DNA of 64,000 nucleotides from Saccharothrix luteola (GCF_020859565.1 NZ_JAJHUO010000006.1:1-64000); one strand, 5' to 3'; positions 8,843 through 17,696 are shown, counted from the stretch's first letter. Notes: generated from the letters alone by a model not told the origin. Numbers and translations are program-made.

Positions 8843-9505
8843 GTGCACGTGGTGATCATGGGCTGCGGCCGGGTGGGCTCGTCCCTGGCCAAGGCGCTGG
8901 AGCGCCTCGACCACCAGGTATCGGTGATCGACAAGGATTCGCAGTCCTTCCGCAGGCTCGGCCCGGACTTCCACGGCCAGCAGGTCGTCGGCAACGGCTT
9001 CGACCAGAAGGTGCTGATCGAAGCCGGCATCGAGCGGGCGGGCGCGTTCGCGGCCGTGTCCAGCGGCGACAACTCCAACATCATCTCGGCGCGGGTGGCG
9101 CGGGAGACGTTCGGGGTGGAGGCGGTGGTCGCGCGGATCTACGACGAGAAGCGCGCCGCGGTGTACGAGCGGCTGGGCATCCCGACCGTGGCGACCGTGC
9201 CGTGGTCCACCGACCGGTTCCTGCGGATGCTGCTGCCCGAGGGCACCGCGACCGCGTGGCGCGACCCGTCGGGCACGGTGGCCGTGCTGCCGCTGGAGCT
9301 GCACGAGGACTGGGTCGGGCGCACCGTGCGCGACCTGGAGGAGGCCACCGGGTGCCGGGTGGCGTTCGTGATGCGGTTCGGGACGGGCGTGCTGCCGGAC
9401 TCGAAGACCGTGCTGCAGGAGGACGACCAGGTGTACGTGGCCGCCCTGTCCGGCACCGTGACCGACGTGGCCGCGGCTGCGGCTCACGCGCCCGAGGAGA
9501 GCTGA
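8843..9505 (+). CDS. ceoB: TrkA-family potassium uptake regulator (CeoB-like)
   Basis: A 220-residue cytoplasmic protein with an N-terminal RCK/Rossmann domain (HVVIMGCGRVGSSLAKALE, dinucleotide-binding GxGxxG-type loop, acidic end of strand two in VIDKD) and a C-terminal TrkA_C domain (ELHEDWVGRTVRDLEE). It should bind NAD(H) or ATP and gate a K+ transporter in the membrane. The GTG start is preceded by GGGGAGG at a good distance. It abuts ceoC with no gap, and the two are a conserved pair in actinobacteria. Confidence 0.92.
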   Translation: MHVVIMGCGRVGSSLAKALERLDHQVSVIDKDSQSFRRLGPDFHGQQVVGNGFDQKVLIEAGIERAGAFAAVSSGDNSNIISARVARETFGVEAVVARIYDEKRAAVYERLGIPTVATVPWSTDRFLRMLLPEGTATAWRDPSGTVAVLPLELHEDWVGRTVRDLEEATGCRVAFVMRFGTGVLPDSKTVLQEDDQVYVAALSGTVTDVAAAAAHAPEES

Positions 9506-10162
9506 GTGCGTATCGCGATTGCGGGTGCCGGCGCGGTGGGTCGTTCCATCGCGGCCGAGCTGGTGTCCGACGGGCACCAGGTGATGCTGATCGAACGTGA
9601 CCGCACGCACTTCGAGCCGCACACCGTGGAGCAGGCCGAGTGGGTGCAGGCCGACGCGTGCGAGCTGTCGTCGTTGGAGGACGCCGGCATGCAGCTGTGC
9701 GACGTGGTGATCGCCGCGACCGGTGACGACAAGGTCAACCTGGTGGTGTCGTTGCTGGCGAAGACCGAGTTCGCGGTGCGGCGCGTGGTGGCGCGGGTGA
9801 ACGACCCGGCGAACGAGTGGCTGTTCACCGAGTCGTGGGGGGTGGACGTGGCCGTGTCGACGCCGCGCATCCTGTCCGCGCTGGTGGAGGAGGCCGTGAC
9901 GGTCGGGGACGTGGTGCGGCTGATGACGTTGCGCCAGGGTCAGGCCAACCTGGTGGAAATCACGCTTCCGGGTGACACGCCGTTGGCGGGGTCCCCGGTG
10001 AACGGCCTGGCGCTGCCGCGGGATGCCGCGCTGGTGACCATCCTGCGTGGCGGCCGGGTCATCGTGCCGACGCCGGACGACACCCTGGAGGGTGGGGACG
10101 AGCTGCTCTTCGTGGCGGCGGCGGACGTGGAGCAGGAGATCCGTTCGGCTCTGGGTTACTGA
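9506..10162 (+). CDS. ceoC: TrkA-family potassium uptake regulator (CeoC-like)
   Basis: Second RCK protein of the pair, 218 residues. N-terminal Rossmann loop RIAIAGAGAVGRSIAAELVSDGHQ, acidic residues in LIERDR at the ribose-binding position, and a C-terminal TrkA_C domain ending in the GGDELLFVAA pattern. The GTG start follows the stop codon of ceoB directly (TGAGTG), so the genes are co-translated. The two proteins probably form a hetero-complex at a K+ transporter. Confidence 0.92.
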   Translation: MRIAIAGAGAVGRSIAAELVSDGHQVMLIERDRTHFEPHTVEQAEWVQADACELSSLEDAGMQLCDVVIAATGDDKVNLVVSLLAKTEFAVRRVVARVNDPANEWLFTESWGVDVAVSTPRILSALVEEAVTVGDVVRLMTLRQGQANLVEITLPGDTPLAGSPVNGLALPRDAALVTILRGGRVIVPTPDDTLEGGDELLFVAAADVEQEIRSALGY

Positions 10163-10267
10163 CGCTCGGTTCGTTCCCGGGCGGCTGGGTTGTCTACAGG
10201 CGGTCGGGTTGTCCACAGGCGGCGGCGAGCAGCTCGTTTCCGTCAGCGCCGGCCGGCAGGATAAAAG

Positions 10268-10295
10268 CAGGGGTCCCGTTGGCGAGGACCCCTGC
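10268..10295 (-). terminator. Intrinsic terminator for the small minus-strand gene
   Basis: GCAGGGGTCC (10268-10277) and GGACCCCTGC (10286-10295) form a perfect 10-bp stem with an 8-nt loop. Read on the minus strand the stem is followed by TTTTATCC, a U-run, so it best fits termination of the small gene at 10355-10540. It could also stop ceoBC transcripts from the other side. Confidence 0.7.
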
Positions 10296-10354
10296 GGAGC
10301 ACTCGGTGGCTACCGCAGGTCAGGCCGTTGACGGCGTCGTCCGGACGGCGGGCG

Positions 10355-10540
10355 TCATCGCGGGCGGTCGATCGCGCCGAATGCCGTTTTGCCGCGCGTC
10401 ATGATGTCCACCGACACGATGAGCTGGGCCTCAGCCAAGAGGTTGGCGCGCTCCTGCGAACCGAGCGGCCACTGGCGTGCGGCGTCCAGCAGGTTCTGCG
10501 CGATGTCGACCGTGGTGGGTTCCTTGTCGAAGAACTTCAC
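10355..10540 (-). CDS. Small conserved hypothetical protein, 61 aa
   Basis: Small basic/helical protein starting VKFFDKEPTTVDIAQNLLD. The GTG at 10540 has GGAGGGG a few nt upstream, which decides the start against an ATG nine codons upstream. No cysteines, membrane segment or known domain is visible. It stands alone on the minus strand with its own terminator, between ceoC and the DUF3159 gene. I do not recognise a function. Confidence 0.7.
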   Translation of the reverse strand: MKFFDKEPTTVDIAQNLLDAARQWPLGSQERANLLAEAQLIVSVDIMTRGKTAFGAIDRPR

Positions 10541-10617
10541 GCGACCCCTCCGAAGACGGTTGGCCATACGACGTGCGTGAACGCATCGACGATAGCGACC
10601 GGCGCGGATCGGTCCTG

Positions 10618-10656
10618 CCCCACCGGGCCTGCTGACGTGCCGCAGAACCGGTGGGG
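10618..10656 (-). terminator. Hairpin downstream of the DUF3159 gene
   Basis: CCCCACCGG (10618-10626) and CCGGTGGGG (10648-10656) form a perfect 9-bp stem around a 21-nt loop, 16 nt after the stop codon of the minus-strand DUF3159 gene. No U-run follows, which is common in actinobacterial terminators. Confidence 0.5.
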
Positions 10657-10671
10657 TGCAGGTCGGAGGGG

Positions 10672-11439
10672 TTATCTGTCCTCGGCCCGGGCGGGTGCCG
10701 GGTGGGGGTGGTCGGTCGACGTGTCGAGCAGTTGGTCGTAGATGTTCGGCTCGCCGTCGGCCTCGGCCTTGGCGCGGAGGCGTTCCTCGGCTGCCCGGTT
10801 CTCCTCCTCCTCGCGGGCGAGGGTGGCTTTCAGGCGCTTGTCCGAACGGCGCACCGCCCAGACCGTGGCGATCAGCGCCACCGCCATCAGCGGGTAGCCC
10901 ATGGCCAGGCGCGCGGCCGCCAGCCAGCCCACCGACGCCTCGTCGTACAGCCACCGCTGCACCACGAACCGCGCCAGGAAGACCAGCGCCCACACGAGGG
11001 TGGCGATGTCGTAGTCCCGGACGCTCGCCTTGTCCTTGCGCCACGCCTGGCCCTGGCCGTTGAGGAACGACCAGATCACGCCCGCGAGAGGCCACCTGAC
11101 CAGGATCGACAGGATGAACCCGCCGCCGTAGACGAGGCTCTGCCAGATGCCGAACAGGAAGAAGCCCTTGGCGTCCCCGGTCCGGTAGGCGATGAAAGCG
11201 GCGATGCCGACGCCGAAGACCGCCGAGACGGCCGGCTGCACCGAGCCCTTGCGCATGGCCAGCACGATGCCGATCGCGACCGAGAACGCCAGCGCGCTCC
11301 AGATCGCGGGCATGAGCCCGGCGAAGGCGTTGACCAGCACGAACACCACGACGGGCAACGAGGAGAACAGCAGGCCGCTCACGCCGCCCATCTGCTCGAG
11401 GAGGGTGGGCTGCTTCTCGGACTCGTTCGCTTGTGTCAT
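10672..11439 (-). CDS. DUF3159 integral membrane protein
   Basis: A 255-residue protein with five or six hydrophobic helices (LLFSSLPVVVFVLVNAFAG, SALAFSVAIGIVLAM, SAVFGVGIAAFIAY and two more pairs around WPLAGVIWSFLNGQ) and a charged C-terminal coil rich in Arg/Glu. It matches the DUF3159 family (M. tuberculosis Rv2693c). The function is unknown. Its ATG overlaps the stop of the upstream OB-fold gene by 4 nt (ATGA). Confidence 0.88.
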   Translation of the reverse strand: MTQANESEKQPTLLEQMGGVSGLLFSSLPVVVFVLVNAFAGLMPAIWSALAFSVAIGIVLAMRKGSVQPAVSAVFGVGIAAFIAYRTGDAKGFFLFGIWQSLVYGGGFILSILVRWPLAGVIWSFLNGQGQAWRKDKASVRDYDIATLVWALVFLARFVVQRWLYDEASVGWLAAARLAMGYPLMAVALIATVWAVRRSDKRLKATLAREEEENRAAEERLRAKAEADGEPNIYDQLLDTSTDHPHPAPARAEDR

Positions 11440-11813
11440 GAAGCGTTCTGCAACTCGTAGTAGGGGTTGTAGAGCACCTTGCGCCCGTCGCGCACCGCGA
11501 TCCGGCCTCTGGCCTTGATGGTGCGCCCCGGCTCGATGCCCGCGATCCGACGACGGCCCAGCCAGACCAGCGTCACGCCCTCGGTGCCGTCGTACAACTC
11601 CGCCTCCAGGGTGGCCGCGGCGTCACGGGGGCACAGCTCCACGCTGCGCAACCGGCCCAACACCGTCACCTCTTGCCCGGACTTGCAGTCGCACGCTCGG
11701 ATGGCCCCGACGGCCTCGGCTTTTCGAGACAGGTCGTCGGCGTCCAACTCGCTGACGTCGGTGGTCAGCCGACGCACGAGGCGGCGCCAGTAGCCACCCC
11801 CAGTACCAGTCAT
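11436..11813 (-). CDS. OB-fold nucleic-acid-binding-type protein (Rv2694c-like)
   Basis: About 125 residues, beginning MTGTGGGYWRRLVRRL. The core VTVLGRLRSVELCPRDAAATLEAELYDGTEGVTLVWLGRRRIAGIEPG has the strand pattern of an OB fold as in RecG/tRNA-type nucleic-acid-binding modules. The ATG at 11813 is chosen because AGGAG lies 6 nt upstream. The N-terminal helical part has a pair CDC in RACDCKSGQE. It is translationally coupled to DUF3159. Known homologs have no established role. Confidence 0.8.
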   Translation of the reverse strand: MTGTGGGYWRRLVRRLTTDVSELDADDLSRKAEAVGAIRACDCKSGQEVTVLGRLRSVELCPRDAAATLEAELYDGTEGVTLVWLGRRRIAGIEPGRTIKARGRIAVRDGRKVLYNPYYELQNAS

Positions 11814-11918
11814 CCCCGACTCCTGGAATGCGCGGGGCCTCGACGACGAAGCCCGTCCAACAGCCAGCGTAACCGGGTGCACCCGACCGGGTATCCGACT
11901 GGGGGAGGATCTGACGTC

Positions 11919-12596
11919 ATGAGGTCGTCACGTGCCGTTCTGCTGCCGGGCACCGCGTCCGACGAGGTGTTCGTCTCCTCGGTGTTCGCCCGCCCGCTGG
12001 CCGAGGCCGGGTTGGTGCTTGTCGCACCCCCGTCACGGGGCGTCCAGGAGCACGTGGAGGCGTTGGACGCCGCCTGGGACGGCACGCCGCTGGTCGTGGG
12101 CGGGGTGTCGCTGGGCGCGCACGTGGCGGCGGCGTGGGCGGTGCGGCACCCCGAGCGGTGCGCCGGGCTGCTGGTGGCGCTGCCCGCCTGGAACGGCGCG
12201 GCGGACGGCGCGCCCGCGGCGGCCGCGGCACGGGCCAGCGCCTCGGTGGTGGAGTCGGAGGGCGTCGAGGCCGCGTTGACCGGCGTCGACGGGTGGCTCG
12301 GCGACGAGCTGCGGCGGGCCTGGCCCCGGTTCGGCCCGCGGCTCGCCGACGTGCTGCGGGAGGCCGCCGGGTCGTCCGCGCCGACGTTGGCCGAGCTGGG
12401 CCGCCTCACGGCGCCGGTGGGGGTCGCGGCCTGCACCGACGACCCCGTTCACCCGTTCGAAATCGCCCGGGCGTGGGTCGGAGCGCTCCCCCGTGCCGCT
12501 CTGCGCACGACGACGCTGGCGGCGTTGGGCGCGGACCGGGAGTCCCTGGGCCGCGCCGCGCTCGACGCCTACCGCTGCGCGGCGGTGGCGGGTTAG
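11919..12596 (+). CDS. Alpha/beta-hydrolase-fold protein (Rv2695-like)
   Basis: Predicted small hydrolase of 225 residues. The nucleophile elbow is GGVSLGAH (Gly-x-Ser-x-Gly type) near residue 55, and a likely catalytic His is in DDPVHPFE near residue 175. The usual oxyanion region is LLPGTASDE at the N-terminus. GGGGGAGG lies about 10 nt before the ATG at 11919. The stop overlaps the convergent DUF3710 gene by 4 nt. The substrate is not known. Confidence 0.75.
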   Translation: MRSSRAVLLPGTASDEVFVSSVFARPLAEAGLVLVAPPSRGVQEHVEALDAAWDGTPLVVGGVSLGAHVAAAWAVRHPERCAGLLVALPAWNGAADGAPAAAAARASASVVESEGVEAALTGVDGWLGDELRRAWPRFGPRLADVLREAAGSSAPTLAELGRLTAPVGVAACTDDPVHPFEIARAWVGALPRAALRTTTLAALGADRESLGRAALDAYRCAAVAG

Positions 12597-13228
12597 CCCT
12601 GCTGCTGTGCCTGGATGTGCCGGGCGATGGCCTCGGGCAGCTCGATCGGCAACGGCGTGCGCACCGGCATCGCCTGCTCGCCGCGCACCACGACCGTGTC
12701 CCGCATCAACGCGTAGAGGGCCTCGGTCGCCTTGAAGCTCTGCTCTTCGGTCGGCGCCGCCGCGATGCCCCGCAGCATCCAGCGCGGCCCGTCCACGCCG
12801 ACCACCCGCAGGTGCACCTCGTTGTTGCGGGCGGTGATCTCCTCGCCCCACTCGCCGTTCTCCCGCAGGATCCGGAAGCCGTCGCTCTTGAACTGGGCGA
12901 TCATCTCGCCGCTCACGTCCGGCCACAGCCGGTCCTGCTTCGGCGCGGCGAACGCGCTCACGGTGAGCTGGCCGACGGTCGTCAGCAGGTGCACCGCCCG
13001 CACCGCGCCCGCCGGGTCCATCTCCACCTGCAGCTGCACGCCCTCGGGCACGGGCAGCCGGATCGAGCCGAGGTCCAGCCGGTTCAGGCCGTCGTCCGGG
13101 GCCCGCGTCGAGTCGAACGGCCCCTCCTCGGCCTCCTCGGCGGCGTCGAACTCGACCTCGGGTTGCGCCGTCCCCCGGTTCGCGGAGTGCCTACCGCGCT
13201 TGCGGCGCTTTCCGAACATCGCCTTCAC
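12593..13228 (-). CDS. DUF3710 family protein
   Basis: Cytoplasmic protein of about 211 residues with a very basic N-terminus ([11 protein letters not shown]), an acidic linker and a conserved C-terminal domain ([19 protein letters not shown], ...[16 protein letters not shown]). It matches DUF3710 (Rv2696c). The function is unknown. Start is either GTG 13228, overlapping the dut stop (GTGA), or the ATG at 13219. The pairing with dut is conserved across actinobacteria. Confidence 0.88.
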   Translation of the reverse strand: MKAMFGKRRKRGRHSANRGTAQPEVEFDAAEEAEEGPFDSTRAPDDGLNRLDLGSIRLPVPEGVQLQVEMDPAGAVRAVHLLTTVGQLTVSAFAAPKQDRLWPDVSGEMIAQFKSDGFRILRENGEWGEEITARNNEVHLRVVGVDGPRWMLRGIAAAPTEEQSFKATEALYALMRDTVVVRGEQAMPVRTPLPIELPEAIARHIQAQQQG

Positions 13229-13692
13229 CCCTCCGTCCGGGCGAGCACGTCGTGCCCGCCTGTAGAGCCGTAGCCGCCCGCGCCCCGTGCGGAGTCGGGC
13301 AGCTCGTCGACTTCGCGGAACACCGCGTGCTCCACCTTCTGCACCACCAGCTGGGCGATCCGGTCACCGCGCGTCAGCACTACGGGCTCGCGCAGGTCGT
13401 GGTTCACCAGGCACACCTTGATCTCGCCCCGGTAGCCCGCGTCGATCGTGCCCGGGGTGTTGACCACGCTCAGGCCGACGCGCGCGGCCAGGCCGGAACG
13501 CGGGTGCACGAACCCCGCGTACCCCTCCGGCAACGCGATCGCGACACCAGTGCCTACCACCGCCCGCTCCCCCGGTTCGATCACCACGTCGGTGGTGGTC
13601 ACCAGGTCGGCGCCGGCATCACCCGGTCGGGCGTAGGCCGGGAGCGGCACGGCGGGATCGAGCCGGGACAACAGGACCTCGACGCTGGGCAC
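13225..13692 (-). CDS. dut: Deoxyuridine 5'-triphosphate nucleotidohydrolase (dUTPase)
   Basis: Trimeric dUTPase of 155 residues that hydrolyses dUTP to dUMP and pyrophosphate, protecting DNA from uracil. The five family motifs are present: [42 protein letters not shown] and the C-terminal arm [11 protein letters not shown]. The GTG at 13692 gives the standard N-terminus VEVLLSRLD. It is translationally coupled to the DUF3710 gene downstream and divergent from the DUF3093 gene. Confidence 0.96.
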   Translation of the reverse strand: MPSVEVLLSRLDPAVPLPAYARPGDAGADLVTTTDVVIEPGERAVVGTGVAIALPEGYAGFVHPRSGLAARVGLSVVNTPGTIDAGYRGEIKVCLVNHDLREPVVLTRGDRIAQLVVQKVEHAVFREVDELPDSARGAGGYGSTGGHDVLARTEG

Positions 13693-13716
13693 GGCGCGCG
13701 AGACTACCCTGGTGGC

Positions 13717-14181
13717 GTGAGCGAGACTGCTGTGACCGCCCCGATCGCGTTCCGCGAGCGGTTGTACGTGCCCTGGTGGGGTTGGCCGCTGCCGCTGGCC
13801 GCGGCCGTGCTGCTGGCCGCCGAGATCCACATGGGGTTCCCCGGCGTGCGGTCGTGGCTGCCGTACGTGATCACGGTGCCGCTGGCCGTGCTGCTGATCG
13901 TGCGGATGGGCTCGGCGAAGGTCGAGGTGTCCGGCGGCGAGCTGCGGGTCGCCTCGGCGCACGTGCCGCAGGACCTGCTCGGCGAGGTCGAGGTGTTCGA
14001 CTCGAAGAGCAAGCGGAAGGCGATGGGCCCGAACCTGGACCCGATGGCGTTCGTCACCCACCGGGGTTGGGTCGGGCCGATGGTGAAGGTCGAGCTGCGC
14101 GACCCCGCGGACCCGACGCCGTACTGGCTGTTCAGCGTGCGTTCGGCGGAGGAGCTGGCGGTCCTGCTGCGCGATCGGTGA
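13717..14181 (+). CDS. DUF3093 membrane protein (Rv2698-like)
   Basis: A 154-residue protein with two N-terminal hydrophobic helices ([19 protein letters not shown] and [17 protein letters not shown]), then a soluble domain with PHL-like strands ([32 protein letters not shown]). It matches DUF3093. It is divergent from dut across only 24 nt, so the two genes share a compact promoter region and the DUF3093 transcript has a very short or absent leader. Confidence 0.88.
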   Translation: MSETAVTAPIAFRERLYVPWWGWPLPLAAAVLLAAEIHMGFPGVRSWLPYVITVPLAVLLIVRMGSAKVEVSGGELRVASAHVPQDLLGEVEVFDSKSKRKAMGPNLDPMAFVTHRGWVGPMVKVELRDPADPTPYWLFSVRSAEELAVLLRDR

Positions 14182-14333
14182 CGTGGATCGGCAACGGGAC
14201 CGGGCGCCACCCCGGCGGTGGGGGTGAGCGCCCAGGTCTGGTCGTAGGTGCGTGTTCGGTCGTGCCCGGGTGCCGGTCGTGCGGTGCCTTGCGGTGGTGC
14301 TGGTCGTGCGGGTTCGTGCCCGGTGGACGTGCC

Positions 14334-14633
14334 TCAGGCGCAGTCGCGGCAGATGTACTGGCCGTTGACTTCCTCGGCCAGCCTGCTGCGGTGGTGCACC
14401 AGGAAGCACTTCGAGCACGTGAACTCGTCCGCCTGCTTCGGCAGGACCTTGAACGTGAGCTCCTCACCGGACAGGTCGGCGCCCGGCAGCTCGAAGTTCT
14501 CGGCGGTCGCGTCCTCGTCGATGTCGACGACCCCGGACTGCGTTTCATTGCGCCGCGCCTTCAGCTCCTCGAGGGAGTCCTCAGCGAGTTCGTCCGCCTC
14601 GCTGCGACGCGGTGCGTCGTAGTCGGTCGCCAT
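14334..14633 (-). CDS. DUF4193 zinc-ribbon protein (Rv2699c-like)
   Basis: Acidic 99-residue protein beginning [15 protein letters not shown]. The C-terminal part has the paired cysteines CSKC and CRDC, a likely zinc-binding ribbon. The acidic central region resembles transcription-associated small proteins. DUF4193 is almost universal in actinobacteria and its role is unknown. It is convergent with the DUF3093 gene and followed on the other side by a 430-nt gap before cei. Confidence 0.9.
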   Translation of the reverse strand: MATDYDAPRRSEADELAEDSLEELKARRNETQSGVVDIDEDATAENFELPGADLSGEELTFKVLPKQADEFTCSKCFLVHHRSRLAEEVNGQYICRDCA

Positions 14634-15063
14634 ACTTCTTTCACCCCTGCGGTCAACGGAGACTGTTCGTGTCGCTGGTTAACGCACCAGCGCCCCTATT
14701 TGTGCCCTCCGTCCCCAGTGACGGAGGTCTCGCTCGCGCGGCCGGGCGCCAACCCCCTGTTCGTCGACGCTTCCAGGTGTCCGGCAGTGCGCGGAGCGCC
14801 GAGAGGGTAGCTCATCGATCGGGCGGTCGCGCAGCGGGTTCCCCCTAATTGAGCAGACGGGTGACAGGCCCTTCACACGCTGGCCAGATAGGCTTGGACG
14901 GGCACCACCCACCCGGTCCTCCCGTGCTCCGCCGCCAGACCAGGGCGTTGACCGTCCGCGACCGGGTGATCGCACCCCGCTACAACCCCGCCCGAGGCGC
15001 GGGGCGGCGGGGCGCGGCATAGCCTGATCACTGTCAACACTGCGCCAGGGGAGGTCGACGGAC
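14634..15063. other. Intergenic region between DUF4193 and cei
   Basis: Divergent gap of 430 nt without a supportable gene. It contains one clear hairpin, CCTCCGTC (14706-14713) with GACGGAGG (14720-14727), 8 bp with a 6-nt loop, about 75 nt upstream of the DUF4193 start. The rest must hold the promoters of both genes. I see no convincing -35/-10 pair. Confidence 0.5.
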
Positions 15064-15786
15064 GTGGGACGACCCGGTACGGGGAGCGGCGGGTCGTCGC
15101 GGTACCGCAAGCGGCGACCGTTGCCGGCGCTCGTCCTGTTCCTGGTGCTCGCCGTGACCGCCGTCGTGGTGTGGAACCGCGTGCTGACGGACGCGGGCGA
15201 CGTGGACGCGGCGATCAAGTGCAACCCGCCCGGCGGTGTGCCCGCGCCGTCGTCGGGCGCGCCCGTCGCGCCCGCGGCCGAGCCCGCGCCGCCGTTGGGG
15301 ACGGTGCTGGCGCACGACGCCCTGGACCGGACCGACCCGGTGCCGGTCGGCGGCGTGCAGTTCCGGGTGTTCAACGCGAGCACGCAGCGCAACCAGGCGC
15401 GGTTCGTGGCGACGACGTTGACCGAGCTGGGCATGAAGCAGGCGGCCGAGCCGGGCAACGACCCGGTGTACCCGGCGCAGGACATGGACTGCCGCGGCCA
15501 GATCCGGTTCGGTGCGCCCGGCGCGGGCGCGGCGCGGACGTTGAGCCTGGTCGAGCCGTGCCTCGAGCTGGTGCGCGACGAGCGCCAGGACGCGACGGTG
15601 GACGTGGCGATCGGGCAGAAGTTCAGCGAGGTGAAGCCGAACAGCGACGCCCGCAAGGTGCTCGACCAGCTCGCCGAGTGGGCGATGCAGCAGCCGGAGC
15701 AGCAGGGCGGCCAGGCGGCCGAGGGCTCGACGCCGCTGGCGCTGAACGCCGACAACCTCAAGGCCGCCCGCGACACCGCCTGCTGA
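15064..15786 (+). CDS. cei: Envelope integrity protein Cei (LytR_C domain)
   Basis: Membrane-anchored protein of 240 residues: a short basic cytoplasmic tail (RYRKRRPLP), one helix (ALVLFLVLAVTAVVVW), a Pro/Ala linker and an extracytoplasmic LytR C-terminal domain starting VQFRVFNASTQRNQARFVATTL. Two cysteine pairs could form disulfides. Homolog of Rv2700, which is needed for normal cell envelope and virulence in mycobacteria. The GTG start is preceded by GGGGAGG. It ends at the hairpin repeat cluster shared with suhB. Confidence 0.9.
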   Translation: MGRPGTGSGGSSRYRKRRPLPALVLFLVLAVTAVVVWNRVLTDAGDVDAAIKCNPPGGVPAPSSGAPVAPAAEPAPPLGTVLAHDALDRTDPVPVGGVQFRVFNASTQRNQARFVATTLTELGMKQAAEPGNDPVYPAQDMDCRGQIRFGAPGAGAARTLSLVEPCLELVRDERQDATVDVAIGQKFSEVKPNSDARKVLDQLAEWAMQQPEQQGGQAAEGSTPLALNADNLKAARDTAC

Positions 15787-15798
15787 CCGCTTCGCCCC

Positions 15799-15899
15799 GC
15801 GCGTGTCGAACCTCCAGCGCCCGCGTGTCGAACGTTCAGGACCCCCGAGTTCAACGTTCCGGACGTTCGACACGCGGGACCTGAGCGTTCGACACGCGC
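15799..15899. repeat. Repeat cluster 1: nested palindromic 21-bp units between convergent cei and suhB
   Basis: Two forward and two inverted copies of a unit with core CGCGTGTCGAACGTTCAG. The inner pair is 15820-15835 with 15863-15878 (16 bp perfect) and the outer pair 15799-15811 with 15887-15899 (13 bp). A central degenerate copy reads GAGTTCAACGTTC. The whole segment folds symmetrically on either strand, so it can act as a bidirectional terminator. The same unit occurs near 36.6 and 46.8 kb. Confidence 0.85.
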
Positions 15900-15905
15900 G
15901 TTCGG

Positions 15906-16724
15906 TCAGACCTTACCGAAGCCGCACTCCACGAGAGCGGTGAACAGGGCGTCCGCGATGCCCGGCGCGGCGGCGAAGACGGCGTCCCCGCCCAGCTCCG
16001 GAGCTTCACCCGGGAGGTGGACGACCGCGCCCGCCTCACGGGCCAGCAGCGCGCCCGCCGCCCAGTCCCACCGACCGAGGCCGTGCTCGGCGTAGGCGTC
16101 CAGCCTGCCCGCCGCCACCGCGCACAGGTCCAACGACGCCGCACCGGCCCGCCGCATGTCCCGCACCCTGGTCGCCAGGCCCGCCCACGCGTCCGCCTGC
16201 CGCTGCCGCCGCTCCGCCTGGTAGGCGAAGCCGTAACCCAAAAGGGACAGATCCAATCGGGTGGCGTCGGAGACCCGGAGCCGCCGACCGTCCAACCAGG
16301 CCCCGCCGCCCCGCGCCGCCGTCCACACCCGACCGCTGACGGGCTCCACCACCGCCCCCGCCACGGACACGCCGTCGACCTGCGCGGCGATCGACACGGC
16401 GTACTGGGGGATGCCGTAGAGGTAGTTCACGGTGCCGTCGATCGGGTCGACGACCCAGGTCAGGCCCTCGACGGCGGCACTGCCGCCCTCCTCCTCCCCG
16501 ATCACGGGCTCACCCGGCCGCAACTCGGCGAGCCGCGCCCGGACGAGCTGTTCGGACGCGTGGTCGGCCGCGGTCACCACGTCGGTGGCGCTGCTCTTGG
16601 TGTCGACATCGGTCAGGGCGGCATCGCGGGTCGTCACCACCAGCTCGCCCGCCTCGCGGGCCACGAGCACGGCGACATCGACCAATGAGCGCGGATCGAA
16701 ACGCAACTGTTCCTCCTGCGTCAC
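15906..16724 (-). CDS. suhB: Inositol monophosphatase family protein
   Basis: Mg2+-dependent sugar/inositol phosphatase. Metal-site motifs are GEEEG, WVVDPIDGTVNYLYG and the C-terminal GRWDWAAGALLAREAG. In mycobacteria the ortholog Rv2701c dephosphorylates inositol-1-phosphate for phosphatidylinositol and mycothiol synthesis, and the same role is likely here. No good ribosome-binding site marks the start: GTG at 16724, 16730 and 16769 are all possible, giving 272 to 287 residues. The gene is divergent from ppgK and convergent with cei. Confidence 0.92.
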   Translation of the reverse strand: MTQEEQLRFDPRSLVDVAVLVAREAGELVVTTRDAALTDVDTKSSATDVVTAADHASEQLVRARLAELRPGEPVIGEEEGGSAAVEGLTWVVDPIDGTVNYLYGIPQYAVSIAAQVDGVSVAGAVVEPVSGRVWTAARGGGAWLDGRRLRVSDATRLDLSLLGYGFAYQAERRQRQADAWAGLATRVRDMRRAGAASLDLCAVAAGRLDAYAEHGLGRWDWAAGALLAREAGAVVHLPGEAPELGGDAVFAAAPGIADALFTALVECGFGKV

Positions 16725-16801
16725 TCTCACGGGACTATCGGAGAACTGCAGGCTAATGTCTGCGGCCACGGTTACTGAATCGAGTAGGAAGGGCCACGGG
16801 G

Positions 16802-17563
16802 ATGGGCATGACCCGCGGGTTCGGCGTGGACATCGGCGGTTCCGGCATCAAGGGCGGGCTCGTGGACCTCGAAGCGGGGGCGCTGGACGGTGAGCGCCTG
16901 CGCATCACCACGCCCCAGCCGTCGACCCCGGACGCGGTCGCCGACGTGGTCGCCGAGATCGTCGAGAAGTTCAACTGGGACGGTCCCGTCGGCGTCACCC
17001 TGCCGTGCGTGGTGAAGCACGGCGTCGCGCACTCCGCCGCGAACGTCGACAAGGCGTGGATCGGCACGGACGCCGCCGCGCTGTTCGCCGAACGGCTCGG
17101 CCGACCGACCGACCAGGTCGTCGTCCTCAACGACGCCGACGCCGCCGGCATCGCCGAGATGCGGTTCGGCTCCGGCGTCGACCGGGACGGGCTGGTGGTC
17201 CTGCTGACGTTCGGCACCGGCATCGGCAGCGCCCTGTTCCTCGACGGCAAGCTCGTGCCCAACACCGAGTTCGGCCACCTCGAGGTCGACGGCCACGACG
17301 CGGAGAAGCGCGCCGCGGCCTCGGTGAAGGAGGACAAGGGCCTGACGTGGGCCGAGTGGACGCCCCGCGTGTCCCGGTACATCAACGTGCTGGAGGACCT
17401 GATCTGGCCGGACCTGGTCATCGCGGGCGGCGGGGTCAGCAAGAAGGCGGAGAAGTGGCTCCCGCTGCTCGAGGTGCGCACCGAGGTGGTGGCCGCCGCG
17501 CTGAAGAACGACGCGGGCATCGTGGGCGCCGCCGTGGCCGCCGCGCAAGGTCTCCGGCACTGA
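16802..17563 (+). CDS. ppgK: Polyphosphate glucokinase
   Basis: ROK-fold kinase of 253 residues that phosphorylates glucose using polyphosphate or ATP. Visible are the phosphate loop VDIGGSGIKGGLVD, LPCVVKHGVAHSAANVDKAW, the catalytic Asp in VLNDADAAG, and LTFGTGIGSALF. AGGAAGGG lies upstream of the ATG at 16802, and a second ATG two codons in is possible. Position directly before sigA is conserved in actinobacteria. Confidence 0.95.
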   Translation: MGMTRGFGVDIGGSGIKGGLVDLEAGALDGERLRITTPQPSTPDAVADVVAEIVEKFNWDGPVGVTLPCVVKHGVAHSAANVDKAWIGTDAAALFAERLGRPTDQVVVLNDADAAGIAEMRFGSGVDRDGLVVLLTFGTGIGSALFLDGKLVPNTEFGHLEVDGHDAEKRAAASVKEDKGLTWAEWTPRVSRYINVLEDLIWPDLVIAGGGVSKKAEKWLPLLEVRTEVVAAALKNDAGIVGAAVAAAQGLRH

Positions 17564-17646
17564 TTTCCGCAGCGTTCCACCTGCGAGAACGCGTGCCGGA
17601 CCACCTCGGATGACGCCGGGGGGCAACGGCACGCGATTCTCGTCGT

Positions 17647-17696
17647 TACAATGGAACGGTGCCCCGCTGACGAACGATCCGGCGGGGGATCCCCCG
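17647..17696 (+). promoter_or_regulatory. Possible sigA promoter -10 and 5' UTR palindrome
   Basis: TACAAT at 17647-17652 is a good primary-sigma -10, about 110 nt before the sigA start. No matching -35 is evident. A perfect 14-bp palindrome CGGGGGATCCCCCG lies at 17683-17696 in what would be the leader. Confidence 0.35.

Noticed and set aside
12134..13273. Plus-strand frame running through the hydrolase and DUF3710 genes
   Set aside because: Out-of-frame shadow; the hydrolase is read in another frame with a good ribosome-binding site, and DUF3710 is on the minus strand.
15799..15899. attC/integron or insertion-sequence ends
   Set aside because: The units lack integrase-type core sites, there is no transposase or integrase near any of the three clusters, and the symmetric nested layout fits palindromic intergenic repeats better.
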